64,000 nt of DNA from Mesoflavibacter sp. Its GTDB lineage: Bacteria; Pseudomonadota; Alphaproteobacteria; UBA8366; Aestuariispiraceae. The position numbers were made by a program, and so were the translations under genes. The notes under the pieces were generated by a model. That model did not search any database and was not told the origin of the DNA. It saw only the letters and a program-made list of their open reading frames with translations. The stretch lies in the NCBI GenBank assembly GCA_017792345.1, contig CP051228.1, positions 2,742,501-2,806,500 on the forward strand, given 5' to 3'. Shown here piece after piece: positions 17,800 through 25,628 of the stretch (its first letter is position 1; every line of letters starts with the position of its first letter).

Positions 17800-17819
17800 T
17801 TGTTCGAGAAATGGAACAA
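17800..17819. promoter_or_regulatory. LysR-type operator (T-N11-A dyad) at the divergent promoter
   Basis: Perfect 6-bp arms TTGTTC and GAACAA are separated by 8 bp, so the dyad contains the T-N11-A core expected of LysR regulator boxes. It lies 46 bp upstream of lysR and 95 bp upstream of the first gene of the catabolic operon, inside an AT-rich stretch (17795-17850) that should hold the promoters. Confidence 0.6.
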
Positions 17820-17913
17820 ATTTTATTCTTAGTTCGTATATTGTTATAAATCCGAGCTCCCTATAGCGTCCTTCGGTAACGAAGACAAAAAAATTTTAGG
17901 GAGTGCGCAACAT

Positions 17914-18786
17914 ATGAAGCTTTGTAGCTTCCAGAAGGACGGAGTGTACGGATTCGGGCCGACGGATGGCCGGACGGTTCGTGATTTGAGTGATCGTGCC
18001 GCCGGGACCGGATGGCGGGATCTGAAGCATCTTCTCTCTTTGGCGGGGCCCGACCAGATCGCCGCCGCGGCGGACCGGTGCGAGGCGATCCCGGTCTCCG
18101 AGATCCGATTTGAGCAGCCGATACCAAACCCCGAGAAAATTCTCTGCGTCGGCTTGAACTATGCCGACCATGCCGGCGAGACCAAAATCGCGACCCCGGA
18201 CATGCCGTCGATCTTCGTGCGGTTCCCGTCTTCACAGGTCGGCCATCTGGAGCCGGTCGTGGCCCCGACCGTTTCGGACACGTTTGATTTCGAGGGGGAG
18301 TTGGCGGTTGTGATCGGCAAGCCGGCCCGCGGCGTTTCCGAGGCCCAGGCGATGGCGCATGTCGCCGGGTATACGATCTTCGGCGAACATTCGGTGCGCG
18401 AATGGCAGTTTCATTCGCGGCAGGCGACACCCGGTAAGAATTTCTGGCGATCCGGTTCGATCGGGCCCTGGATCACCACGGCGGACGAGATTCCGGATCC
18501 GACGAAACTGCGTCTGGTGACGCGGTTGAACGGCAAGGAAATGCAGAACGACACGGTGGATCATCTGATTTTCAAGATCCCGTATCTGATTTCCTACATG
18601 TCGGGTTTCACCGAACTTCTGCCGGGGGACATCATTTCCACCGGCACGCCATCCGGTGTTGGCTTCGCGCGAGATCCGAAAATCTACCTCAAACCCGGCG
18701 ACGAGATCGAAGTGCAGATCGATCCGATCGGGACGCTGCGCAACAGCGTCGTCGCCGAGGCAGGCTATCAACGGGACGGCGCATGA
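17914..18786 (+). CDS. Fumarylacetoacetate hydrolase (FAH) family protein
   Basis: This 290-residue enzyme has the FAH fold. VGLNYADHAGET is the conserved entry loop, and DFEGELAVVIGK supplies the acidic metal ligands. STGTPSGVGFARDPKIYLKPGD is the C-terminal family motif. FAH members hydrolyse or decarboxylate beta-diketo acids such as fumarylpyruvate, or act as hydratases and isomerases. In the gentisate route the fumarylpyruvate hydrolase (NagK) is of this family. Being first in an operon with a bicupin and a Rieske oxygenase supports cleavage of a ring-fission product. The ATG follows AGGGAG by about ten bases. Confidence 0.9.
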   Translation: MKLCSFQKDGVYGFGPTDGRTVRDLSDRAAGTGWRDLKHLLSLAGPDQIAAAADRCEAIPVSEIRFEQPIPNPEKILCVGLNYADHAGETKIATPDMPSIFVRFPSSQVGHLEPVVAPTVSDTFDFEGELAVVIGKPARGVSEAQAMAHVAGYTIFGEHSVREWQFHSRQATPGKNFWRSGSIGPWITTADEIPDPTKLRLVTRLNGKEMQNDTVDHLIFKIPYLISYMSGFTELLPGDIISTGTPSGVGFARDPKIYLKPGDEIEVQIDPIGTLRNSVVAEAGYQRDGA

Positions 18787-18823
18787 CCGCGTCGGCCCGG
18801 CACCGTATTTCAGGAGTTAGTGT

Positions 18824-19831
18824 ATGACTGAAGCATCCCTGGTTTGGTTAAGCGAACAGGAAATCGTCGAGTTGGTCGATCTGAACGACGCGATCGAAGC
18901 ACTGGAACGCGGGTTACGTTGGGAAGGGGAAGGAAACGCCCTGAATATTCCCAAGGCTTTGGGTACTTGGGCGGATGGGTCGTCCATGCATGCTCTCGGT
19001 TCGGTCTTCACGCAGAACGCCTATTGCGGCTGGAAAGCGTGGGTAAACACCAAACGGGGGGCGACCGCGGTCTTTGTCCTGTTCGACGCGAATAACGGTA
19101 AATTGCTGGCGACAATGGAGGCCGCGTCGCTTGGGCAGATGCGGACATCCGCCATCTCCGGCCTGGCGACGCGCTGGATGGCGGCGGAAGACGCCGACGA
19201 GATGGCGCTGATCGGTACGGGGGCCCAGTCCCTGACCCAGGTGGCGGCGGTATCCGTGGTACGGCCGCTGAAACGCCTTAAGGTGTTCTCTCCCAACAAG
19301 GAGCGGCGGGAGGCATTCGTCGCCAAAGCCGCGGCGAGCTTCGATTTCGAGGTGGTGGCGTCGGACACGGTGGAGAGCGCCGTCGACGGTACGCCGATCG
19401 TGACAACCATTACCCGGGCGGAAGAACCTTTCCTGACCGCATCGATGCTGGCGCGCGGCTGTCACCTTAATGCGGTCGGCGCGATCCTTCCCGCGCGGGC
19501 GGAATTCACCCAGGATGTCTTTGAGCGCGCCGATCTGGTGGTGGGCGATTATCTGCCGAACCTGCAACGCGCGTCCCGCGAGTTCATCGAGTACTATGAG
19601 AAAGGTGCGGGCGATTGGTCGGACGTGAAACTGCTTGGCGCCCTGATCGCCGAAAATGGCAAGCGACCGGCCGGGGCGGACATTACACTGTTCAAGGCAA
19701 TGGGAATGGGTATTTCGGACCTGTCCGTCGCCATTCTGGCCTATGAACGCTCGGTGGAAAAAGGCCTTGGGATCGCGATCCCGCAACCCAGCAGAAAAGA
19801 GCCCCGTTGGCGGGCCATGGCGACGGTGTGA
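18824..19831 (+). CDS. Ornithine cyclodeaminase/mu-crystallin family protein (first copy)
   Basis: This 335-residue NAD(P)-binding protein has the OCD/mu-crystallin fold. It keeps the family lysine in GWKAWVNT (about residue 67), the arginine in GQMRTSAISG, and a Rossmann motif LIGTGAQSLTQ. True ornithine cyclodeaminases have an aspartate in a GGDxPGKTE-like loop. The equivalent here reads VGAILPARAEF, so ornithine is unlikely to be the substrate. A ketimine reductase, an amino acid dehydrogenase or a 2-oxoacid reductase-like role is more plausible. It sits 37 bp after the FAH gene and 54 bp before the bicupin. Confidence 0.88.
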   Translation: MTEASLVWLSEQEIVELVDLNDAIEALERGLRWEGEGNALNIPKALGTWADGSSMHALGSVFTQNAYCGWKAWVNTKRGATAVFVLFDANNGKLLATMEAASLGQMRTSAISGLATRWMAAEDADEMALIGTGAQSLTQVAAVSVVRPLKRLKVFSPNKERREAFVAKAAASFDFEVVASDTVESAVDGTPIVTTITRAEEPFLTASMLARGCHLNAVGAILPARAEFTQDVFERADLVVGDYLPNLQRASREFIEYYEKGAGDWSDVKLLGALIAENGKRPAGADITLFKAMGMGISDLSVAILAYERSVEKGLGIAIPQPSRKEPRWRAMATV

Positions 19832-19885
19832 ACGTCTTCGCCACATAATGACATGCCAGGAATGCATGATGGAGGAAGCCCCAAA

Positions 19886-20992
19886 ATGACCGAACTCAAC
19901 GCACGTTTTATCGATGTTGGATCGACACCGGCGCGGGACATGAATTTCTGGCCGGCGATGGTCATCCCGAAAGAGGATATCGACCGTGAAATGGAACGCT
20001 TGAGCGATCTCGACCGCCCGGGCAACGGCCGCAGGGTCTCGTCCATCGTCCATCCCTATGCGACGGAGCCGGGACTCGGCTTGGCCCCCGGAATCGATGT
20101 GACGATCAATGTACTGCTGCCGGGCGAAGAGACCGTCGTCATCCGGCGCAACTCGAACCAGATCGCCATGTGCATCGAAGGGTCGGGCGACGCATTGATC
20201 GGTGCTGATGTTATCCGGTTTGAGAAGTTCGATGTCTGGAACACGCCGTCGATGATGCTCTATCGCTATCGCAACAGCGGCAGCGAACGTTGCGTCTTTC
20301 TGAGCTATTCCAACGCGCCGATGCTGGAAAAGCTGGAAGTCCACTTCGTGGAGGAAGATCCGCCGGTTTTCGCCCCGGCCGAAGGGGCCGGCGACGCCAT
20401 GGCCGCGATCAAGCGTGCTCGGGAATTCGCCGATAATTTCGAAATCGACGAATCCGGCGCGCGCCTTATGGGGTACGAATATCTGATCGATATCGACGTC
20501 GTGCCTTCACGTCCGTTGATCTGGCGGTGGGATACCGTGGCGGCCCAGTTGGACCGGGTCGCCAATCTGGGCAAAGACTATCGCGGCCGGCGGCTGTATC
20601 TGCTGTACAACCCGGCAACGGAGCGCCGTAACGGCACGTCCCACAGCTTCTTCGCGACCATCGCGCGTTATCCGGGGGGCACGGTGGACATGCCGCATCG
20701 CCATTCCTCGGCCGCGATCAACTATTACTTCGAAGGTTTGGGCAAGAGCACCGTCGAGGGCCAGAAGTTCGAATGGAAGGCCGGCGATCTGATGCTCTCC
20801 GCACCGGGCTGGGCCGTGCACAATCACGGATCCCGTGGTGACGGTTTCCATGCCCTCACCATCCAGGACCATCCGCTCCACATCGCGATGGAATCGCTGA
20901 TCTGGCAGGAAACCTTGAAAGACCCGGTTCTCAAACTGGGCGCCGAACAGGGCGCGCAGACCAATATCGGCGAACTGGTCGGCGTGCGCTGA
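19886..20992 (+). CDS. Bicupin ring-cleavage dioxygenase-like protein (gentisate dioxygenase superfamily)
   Basis: The protein is 368 residues with two cupin domains. The C-terminal cupin has MPHRHSSAAINYYFEG (H271, H273) and GWAVHNHGS (H312, H314), an iron-binding set. The N-terminal cupin carries RRNSNQIAMCIEGSG where histidines would be expected, so it appears metal-free. In gentisate 1,2-dioxygenase it is the N-terminal half that holds the iron, so this is a reversed arrangement, or another family such as hydroxynaphthoate dioxygenase. The ATG at 19886 has GGAGGAAG upstream. The neighbouring Rieske oxygenase and FAH gene support ring cleavage; the substrate is inferred. Confidence 0.8.
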   Translation: MTELNARFIDVGSTPARDMNFWPAMVIPKEDIDREMERLSDLDRPGNGRRVSSIVHPYATEPGLGLAPGIDVTINVLLPGEETVVIRRNSNQIAMCIEGSGDALIGADVIRFEKFDVWNTPSMMLYRYRNSGSERCVFLSYSNAPMLEKLEVHFVEEDPPVFAPAEGAGDAMAAIKRAREFADNFEIDESGARLMGYEYLIDIDVVPSRPLIWRWDTVAAQLDRVANLGKDYRGRRLYLLYNPATERRNGTSHSFFATIARYPGGTVDMPHRHSSAAINYYFEGLGKSTVEGQKFEWKAGDLMLSAPGWAVHNHGSRGDGFHALTIQDHPLHIAMESLIWQETLKDPVLKLGAEQGAQTNIGELVGVR

Positions 20993-21013
20993 TCCGCGGC
21001 GAAGGAGGGAACG

Positions 21014-21535
21014 ATGAATGTAGCATCGCCGGTCGCGAAGTCGGTCATCCAGATGGATCCGCAGGAATTGCGCGATCTGAAGGGGCGTATCCGCGACCTA
21101 AACGAGGACTACGCTTGGGTTCTGGACAATCAGGAACTGAATGCCTGGCCCAAATTCTTTACCGAAGACTGCCTGTACCGGGCCATCTCGCGTGAGAACT
21201 TCGATGAGGGGCTGCCCCATGCGACGCTCTATTGCGATGGGTTGAACATGGTCAAGGATCGTTCGCTGGCCCTGCAGGAGACCGCCGTCTTTGAGCCGCG
21301 TCACCAGAAGCGGTTTGTCAGCGGTGTCCGCGTCCTGGGCCGGGAGGGCGGGGAAATCCTGTCGTCCGCGAATTTCCAGGTTGTGGAATCCATGTCGGAC
21401 CGGGAGCCGCGTATTCTGTTCGTCGGCTCCTATCATGATCGGATTGTCGAGATCGACGGCGCGTTGAAGTTCAAGGAACGCTCTGCGGTGTTCGACAATT
21501 ATCGGGTCTACACCTCCCTGGTGATCCCGATTTGA
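21014..21535 (+). CDS. Aromatic-ring-hydroxylating dioxygenase, beta subunit
   Basis: This 173-residue protein has the NTF2/SnoaL-like fold of ring-hydroxylating oxygenase beta subunits. Landmarks are DYAWVLDNQELNAWPKFFTED near residues 33-53 and the C-terminal sheet FKERSAVFDNYRV. Beta subunits have no cofactor and hold the alpha subunits in an alpha3beta3 complex. It precedes the alpha subunit, from which it is separated by 76 bp containing repeated motifs. Usually alpha comes first, so the order here is reversed. A GAAGGAGGG ribosome site stands just before the ATG. Confidence 0.88.
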   Translation: MNVASPVAKSVIQMDPQELRDLKGRIRDLNEDYAWVLDNQELNAWPKFFTEDCLYRAISRENFDEGLPHATLYCDGLNMVKDRSLALQETAVFEPRHQKRFVSGVRVLGREGGEILSSANFQVVESMSDREPRILFVGSYHDRIVEIDGALKFKERSAVFDNYRVYTSLVIPI

Positions 21536-21538
21536 CCG

Positions 21539-21589
21539 CTGGCCCAACGAAAAAGGCCAGCACAACGATAATGGCCGGCCCAACGATAA
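21539..21589 (+). repeat. Three imperfect GGCC-CAACGA repeats between oxygenase subunit genes
   Basis: Three units of the form GGCC-n-CAACGA(T/A)AA lie in the 76-bp gap. CTGGCC (21539-21544) can pair with GGCCAG (21555-21560) as an mRNA hairpin. The ten-base motif ACAACGATAA (21562-21571) recurs at 22934-22943. A role in mRNA processing, translation or protein binding is possible but unproven. Confidence 0.5.
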
Positions 21590-21611
21590 AGTATCAGAGT
21601 GGGAGGAAATG

Positions 21612-22886
21612 ATGGCTTCGAAACCCCTGCACGAATTGCCGCCCGAGGCCCGAACCGGACTCGACGACCGGCATTGGCCGGAGGATGGGCACACGCGCAT
21701 TCCCTATTGGGTCTATACCGATCCGGAGGTTTTCCGGCGCGAGCAGGAGCGCTTCTTTCACGGCCCCACCTGGAACTACGTGGCGCTGGATTGCGAGGTC
21801 CCGAACCCGGGAGACTTCAAGCGCAGTTGGGTCGGCGATACCCAGGTCGTGGTCGTTCGCGACAAGGATGGGTCCATCAATGTCGTGGAGAACCGGTGTG
21901 CTCATAAGGGCGCGCTGGTGTGCTGGAAGAATAAGGGCAACACGAAGGATTTTACCTGCCCTTATCACCAGTGGAACTACGATCTGAAAGGGAACCTGCA
22001 GGGCGTTCCGTTGAAGCGCGGCGCCTTGGGCAAGGGCGGAATGCCTAAGGATTTCGATAACGCCAAATGGGGCCTGCGCAAGTTGAAGGTCCACAATCGC
22101 GGCGGCTCCATCTGGGCCAGCTTCGATCAGAACGCGCCCAGTTTCGAAGAATATTGCGGGCCGGACGTGTTGGGCTATGTCGACCGTCTTTTCCCGGGCA
22201 AGCCCGGCAAGGGCCTGCGCCTGTTGGGATACAGCCGTCAGCTGATCGAATGTAACTGGAAAATGTACTTCGAGAACCTGAAGGATCCGTATCACGCGAC
22301 ACTGCTGCATGCCTTCTTCATCACCTTCGGCCTGTGGCGGGCAGACTCGAAGTCGGAATCCGTGCCGGGTACCGACGGGCGGCACGGCATCATGGTGTCT
22401 CGTAACGAAGGCAAGAAGACCAGCGATGCCACAACGGAGATGGCCCGCTTCAAGGGGGAGTTCGAACTTGCCGATACCGCGACGGTGACGCCGCGCCCGG
22501 AATTCGAGGACCGAAAGGTCGTCGGCCTGACCTTGTTCCCCAGCGTGGTTCTGCAGCAACAGGCCAACACGTTGGGAATGCGCCATATCATCCCGCGCGG
22601 TCCGAAGCAGACGGAAATCAGCTGGACCTTCTTCGGTTATGAAGATGACGACGAGGAATTGCAGCGATTGCGCCTGCGTCATTCCAACCTGATGGGGCCG
22701 GCCGGCTTCGTGTCGATCGACGACAGCGAAGTTCTGACACAGTGCCAATTCGGCGCAAACGGCGCCGAAAACGAAATGGCCATCATCGAAATGGGGGGCA
22801 AGGACACCGAGGCGCAAGACCATATGGTCACCGAAGTGCTGATCCGGTCGTTCTACAAGTTCTATCGGGAGGCAATGGGTTTTTAG
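21612..22886 (+). CDS. Aromatic-ring-hydroxylating dioxygenase, alpha subunit (Rieske, non-heme iron)
   Basis: The protein has 424 residues. The Rieske [2Fe-2S] ligands are C96-x-H98 (NRCAHKGALVC) and C116-x2-H119 (CPYHQW). The mononuclear iron site is in ENLKDPYHATLLH, with H228, H233 and the bridging D225. A later acidic residue in SIDDSEV probably completes the facial triad. Such enzymes add hydroxyl groups to aromatic acids using O2 and electrons from a ferredoxin. Salicylate 5-hydroxylase or anthranilate dioxygenase-like chemistry fits the bicupin and FAH neighbours but is inferred. I chose the second ATG, five bases after GGAGG; ATG at 21609 is the alternative. Confidence 0.92.
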   Translation: MASKPLHELPPEARTGLDDRHWPEDGHTRIPYWVYTDPEVFRREQERFFHGPTWNYVALDCEVPNPGDFKRSWVGDTQVVVVRDKDGSINVVENRCAHKGALVCWKNKGNTKDFTCPYHQWNYDLKGNLQGVPLKRGALGKGGMPKDFDNAKWGLRKLKVHNRGGSIWASFDQNAPSFEEYCGPDVLGYVDRLFPGKPGKGLRLLGYSRQLIECNWKMYFENLKDPYHATLLHAFFITFGLWRADSKSESVPGTDGRHGIMVSRNEGKKTSDATTEMARFKGEFELADTATVTPRPEFEDRKVVGLTLFPSVVLQQQANTLGMRHIIPRGPKQTEISWTFFGYEDDDEELQRLRLRHSNLMGPAGFVSIDDSEVLTQCQFGANGAENEMAIIEMGGKDTEAQDHMVTEVLIRSFYKFYREAMGF

Positions 22887-22928
22887 AACTTCTGCGGGGA
22901 AGGTCGGAAAGAACCCTGAAAACGCAAT

Positions 22929-22946
22929 TGGTTACAACGATAACCA
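22929..22946. promoter_or_regulatory. TGGTTA-N6-TAACCA inverted repeat before the TRAP genes
   Basis: Perfect 6-bp arms flank CAACGA in the 90-bp gap between the alpha subunit and the first TRAP receptor gene. The centre shares ACAACGATAA with the repeats at 21562. GntR/FadR-type regulators recognise TGGT-N-ACCA dyads, but no such regulator is encoded here. Confidence 0.4.
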
Positions 22947-22976
22947 GGGTGCATACGCGCCCGGAAAGGGAGAGTC

Positions 22977-23972
22977 ATGTTTCGTTTCTTGATGAAGTTG
23001 GCCGCCACAGCGGCGGTCTGTCTGCCAATCGTCGGCGTTTCCGTCGCCCAGGCAGAGCAGTTGAGGATGCTGAACATTCTCGACGATCGTTATCCAGGCA
23101 CGGTGGGCATGTCGAATGCCTTCGTCAAAATGGTGGAGGAAGCGTCGGGCGGCGATATCTCTTTCTCGGTTTTCGGACCGGAAACGGTGCCGCCCTTCGA
23201 ACAGTTGCAGCCGGTTCAGGCGGGCGTTTTCGACATCCATTTCGCCTATCCGGTCTTCCATGCCGGCATTTCGACCATGGGCGTCGGGCTTGAAACCACG
23301 ACGCCGGATCCGGTGGCCTATCGCGAATCCGGCATCTGGGATCTGTTTGACCGTCACTATCAGTCTCTGGGCCTGAAACTGATCTCTCTGCCGACATCGC
23401 ACGGCATTCATTTCGTGATGCGCGAGCCGCTGGACGGCAAGGATTTCACCGGTTTGAAGATCCGCGGCAATCCGCAGACCCACATTTATATCAAGGCACT
23501 GGGCGGCGCGCCGGTGGTGATGCCGCCGGGTGAGATCTATTCGTCCTTCGACAAAGGGGTCATGGACGGGGCGTCCTACCCAATTCTCGGAGCGTTGGGC
23601 TTCAAGTGGCATGAAGTGGCCTGCTGCTTCACCCGCCCATGGTTCGGCGCGCTGCCGCACCTGATCCTGATGAACATGGACAAATGGAATGCGCTGAGCG
23701 CCGAGCAGCAGGCCTTGTTGCTGGAGCAGGGTCGCAAACTCGAGCTCGAAGTCCGCGATACCTTCACCGAATGGGGCGAAGAGGAAGAGAAGAAGCTGAT
23801 TGAGCTGGGGATGAAGGAAACGCAGTTCACGGATGAGGCCTATGGCCGCCTGATCGATGCGTTTACCGAGGGCACGTGGTCCTTCGCCGCCAGCCGCGAT
23901 CCGGACGTTACCGCCGAGCTGAAGAAGCTGGCTGAGGATGCCGGTCTGATCACCCGTCACTGGGATCAGTAG
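22977..23972 (+). CDS. dctP: TRAP transporter substrate-binding protein (DctP), tandem copy 1
   Basis: This 331-residue secreted receptor has the signal peptide MFRFLMKLAATAAVCLPIVGVSVAQA. The DctP core includes TGLKIRGNPQTHIYIKALGG, with the ligand-binding arginine, and PPGEIYSSFDKGVMDGA. It is a close paralogue of the next gene over its whole length (for example both share PPFEQLQPVQAGVFD). In a TRAP system it captures the substrate in the periplasm. A GGGAGAG ribosome site precedes the ATG. The pairing of two receptors with one dctQM suggests two related ligands. Confidence 0.93.
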   Translation: MFRFLMKLAATAAVCLPIVGVSVAQAEQLRMLNILDDRYPGTVGMSNAFVKMVEEASGGDISFSVFGPETVPPFEQLQPVQAGVFDIHFAYPVFHAGISTMGVGLETTTPDPVAYRESGIWDLFDRHYQSLGLKLISLPTSHGIHFVMREPLDGKDFTGLKIRGNPQTHIYIKALGGAPVVMPPGEIYSSFDKGVMDGASYPILGALGFKWHEVACCFTRPWFGALPHLILMNMDKWNALSAEQQALLLEQGRKLELEVRDTFTEWGEEEEKKLIELGMKETQFTDEAYGRLIDAFTEGTWSFAASRDPDVTAELKKLAEDAGLITRHWDQ

Positions 23973-24044
23973 GCCGGAAAAGGGGCGGTCGCCACCATAC
24001 AAAGATAAAGGCGGCCGCCTGCACTGAACTGGGAGGAAATGTCG

Positions 24045-25040
24045 ATGAATACGGTAAGCAGATTAAAAGGGGCACTCACCGCCGCAGCTTTAGGCGCGGG
24101 TATCCTGGCCGCCGGACCTGCGGCCCAGGCGGAGGATCTGAAGTTTCTCACCAGCTGGAACGAGAACTATCAGGGCACCGTCGGTATGGCGCTGGAATAC
24201 AAGAAGCTGGTCGAGGAAGCGTCGGGCGGATCGGTGCAGATGCCGATTTCGGGTCCCGATGTTATCCCGCCCTTCGAACAGCTGCAGCCGGTCCAGGCCG
24301 GGGTGTTCGACGTGCTCTATACCCATGGCGCCTATCATGCCGGGACGACGACCATGCTGATCGGCATGGACACGGTCGATCCGGATCCGGCCAAGCGGCG
24401 AGACGCCGGGTTGTGGGACGCGATCGACGCGCACTACCAGACATTGGGCATGAAGGTTTTGGCGCTGCCGACCTCTGGCGGGGTGCATACCATCTGTCGC
24501 GACAACCTGCCGGCCAGTGGCGATTTTCAGGGGTTCAAGGTGCGCGGCACACCACCGGTTCATCCGATGATCGAGGCGATGGGCGGCACGCCTGTGGTGC
24601 TTCCACCGGCGGAAATCTATTCGTCTCTGGAAAAGGGCGTCATCGATTGCGCCACCTGGCCGATGCTGGGCGCTGTCGGTTTCAAATGGTTCGAAGTCAC
24701 AAAGACCTTCGTGCGGCCGGCAACGGGTTCCGTGACCCATCTGATCGCCATGAACCTGGATAAGTGGAACTCCCTGTCCCCGGATACGCAGACGCTTCTG
24801 TTGGACCAAGGCAAGGTCTTGGAAGAGAGGGTCCGAGCCATCTTCACAGATTGGGAAAACGAAGAAGAAGCCCGGCTGCTGAAGGAAGGTATGACGGAAA
24901 CCCAGCTGGACGACGCCAATGCGGCAAAGCTCGTTCAAGCCCATGCGGACGGCTATTGGACCATCGCAGGCAAGCGTGACACCGATAGGGCATCCGCCCT
25001 TCGCGAGATGGCCAAGCAAGCGAACCTGATCGGACAATAG
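24045..25040 (+). CDS. dctP: TRAP transporter substrate-binding protein (DctP), tandem copy 2
   Basis: The product is 331 residues, beginning MNTVSRLKGALTAAALGAG and ending its signal peptide near AAQA. The ligand-binding block reads FQGFKVRGTPPVHPMIEAMGG, and PPAEIYSSLEKGVIDCA follows. It differs from copy 1 in pocket positions (HTICRDN against HFVMREP), which hints at a different ligand. I prefer the ATG at 24045, eight bases after GGAGG; the ATG at 24039 is too close. A strong hairpin follows the gene, before dctQ. Confidence 0.92.
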   Translation: MNTVSRLKGALTAAALGAGILAAGPAAQAEDLKFLTSWNENYQGTVGMALEYKKLVEEASGGSVQMPISGPDVIPPFEQLQPVQAGVFDVLYTHGAYHAGTTTMLIGMDTVDPDPAKRRDAGLWDAIDAHYQTLGMKVLALPTSGGVHTICRDNLPASGDFQGFKVRGTPPVHPMIEAMGGTPVVLPPAEIYSSLEKGVIDCATWPMLGAVGFKWFEVTKTFVRPATGSVTHLIAMNLDKWNSLSPDTQTLLLDQGKVLEERVRAIFTDWENEEEARLLKEGMTETQLDDANAAKLVQAHADGYWTIAGKRDTDRASALREMAKQANLIGQ

Positions 25041-25055
25041 GACGGGACGCACCGG

Positions 25056-25080
25056 CCCGGCGGCAAAACGCGCCGCCGGG
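25056..25080 (+). terminator. Strong intercistronic hairpin between dctP and dctQ
   Basis: CCCGGCGGC (25056-25064) pairs perfectly over nine bases with GCCGCCGGG (25072-25080) around an AAAACGC loop. No T-tract follows, so it more likely stabilises or attenuates mRNA, giving more receptor than permease, than stops transcription completely. Confidence 0.6.
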
Positions 25081-25105
25081 GCGGTCGCGACCGAAAGTGA
25101 TTGCG

Positions 25106-25624
25106 ATGTTGAAACTAGTCGCGCGAGCGCATGACGCGTTCACACGGGTAAGCACCATAGCCGGCGGTTCCGTCCTTTTCGTTGCGACGGCGATGTATGT
25201 TTATGAAGTTGCCGTCCGGTACTTCTTCAACGCGCCGACCGTATGGACCAGTGATTGGACCAGTTACTTCTTGGCCGTCGTGATCTTCACGATGATCCCG
25301 GAGCTGGCGCGCAGTCACGGACATATTTCGATCGAATTGGTTCCTGAAATGCTGCCGCCCGTCGGGAAGCGCGTTCTGGAAACAATCACCATGCTGACTG
25401 CGGCGGGAGCCTGCCTCTTCAGTGCATGGGTGGCCTATGGTCAAACACTCAGCCTGTTCAAATCCGGCGTGGTGACCATTGCGTCCGCACCGACACCCAA
25501 ATGGTGGATCATGGCGTTCATCGCCTACGGCTTCGCGAATGCAGGGCTCTATTTCCTGCGTCATGCCGCGACCGTCGCCCAAGGCAAGCCCTTGGTCCGT
25601 ATCCCCTCCGAGGCAGAGAGCTGA
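25106..25624 (+). CDS. dctQ: TRAP transporter small permease (DctQ)
   Basis: This membrane protein of about 172 residues has four helices. Helix 1 includes GGSVLFVATAMYVYEVAVRYFF, followed by WTSDWTSYFLAVVIF. PELARSHGHISIELVPEMLP is the conserved cytoplasmic DctQ segment. It forms the permease complex with the DctM that starts 4 bp after it. An ATG at 25106 or a GTG at 25097 could be the start; neither has a strong ribosome site, which suits translation after the hairpin. Confidence 0.9.
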   Translation: MLKLVARAHDAFTRVSTIAGGSVLFVATAMYVYEVAVRYFFNAPTVWTSDWTSYFLAVVIFTMIPELARSHGHISIELVPEMLPPVGKRVLETITMLTAAGACLFSAWVAYGQTLSLFKSGVVTIASAPTPKWWIMAFIAYGFANAGLYFLRHAATVAQGKPLVRIPSEAES

Positions 25625-25628
25625 AATC

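Noticed and set aside
18914-20344. Minus-strand frame of 476 codons opposite the OCD-like and bicupin genes
   Set aside because: It crosses two real genes and their gap, and has no recognisable domain.
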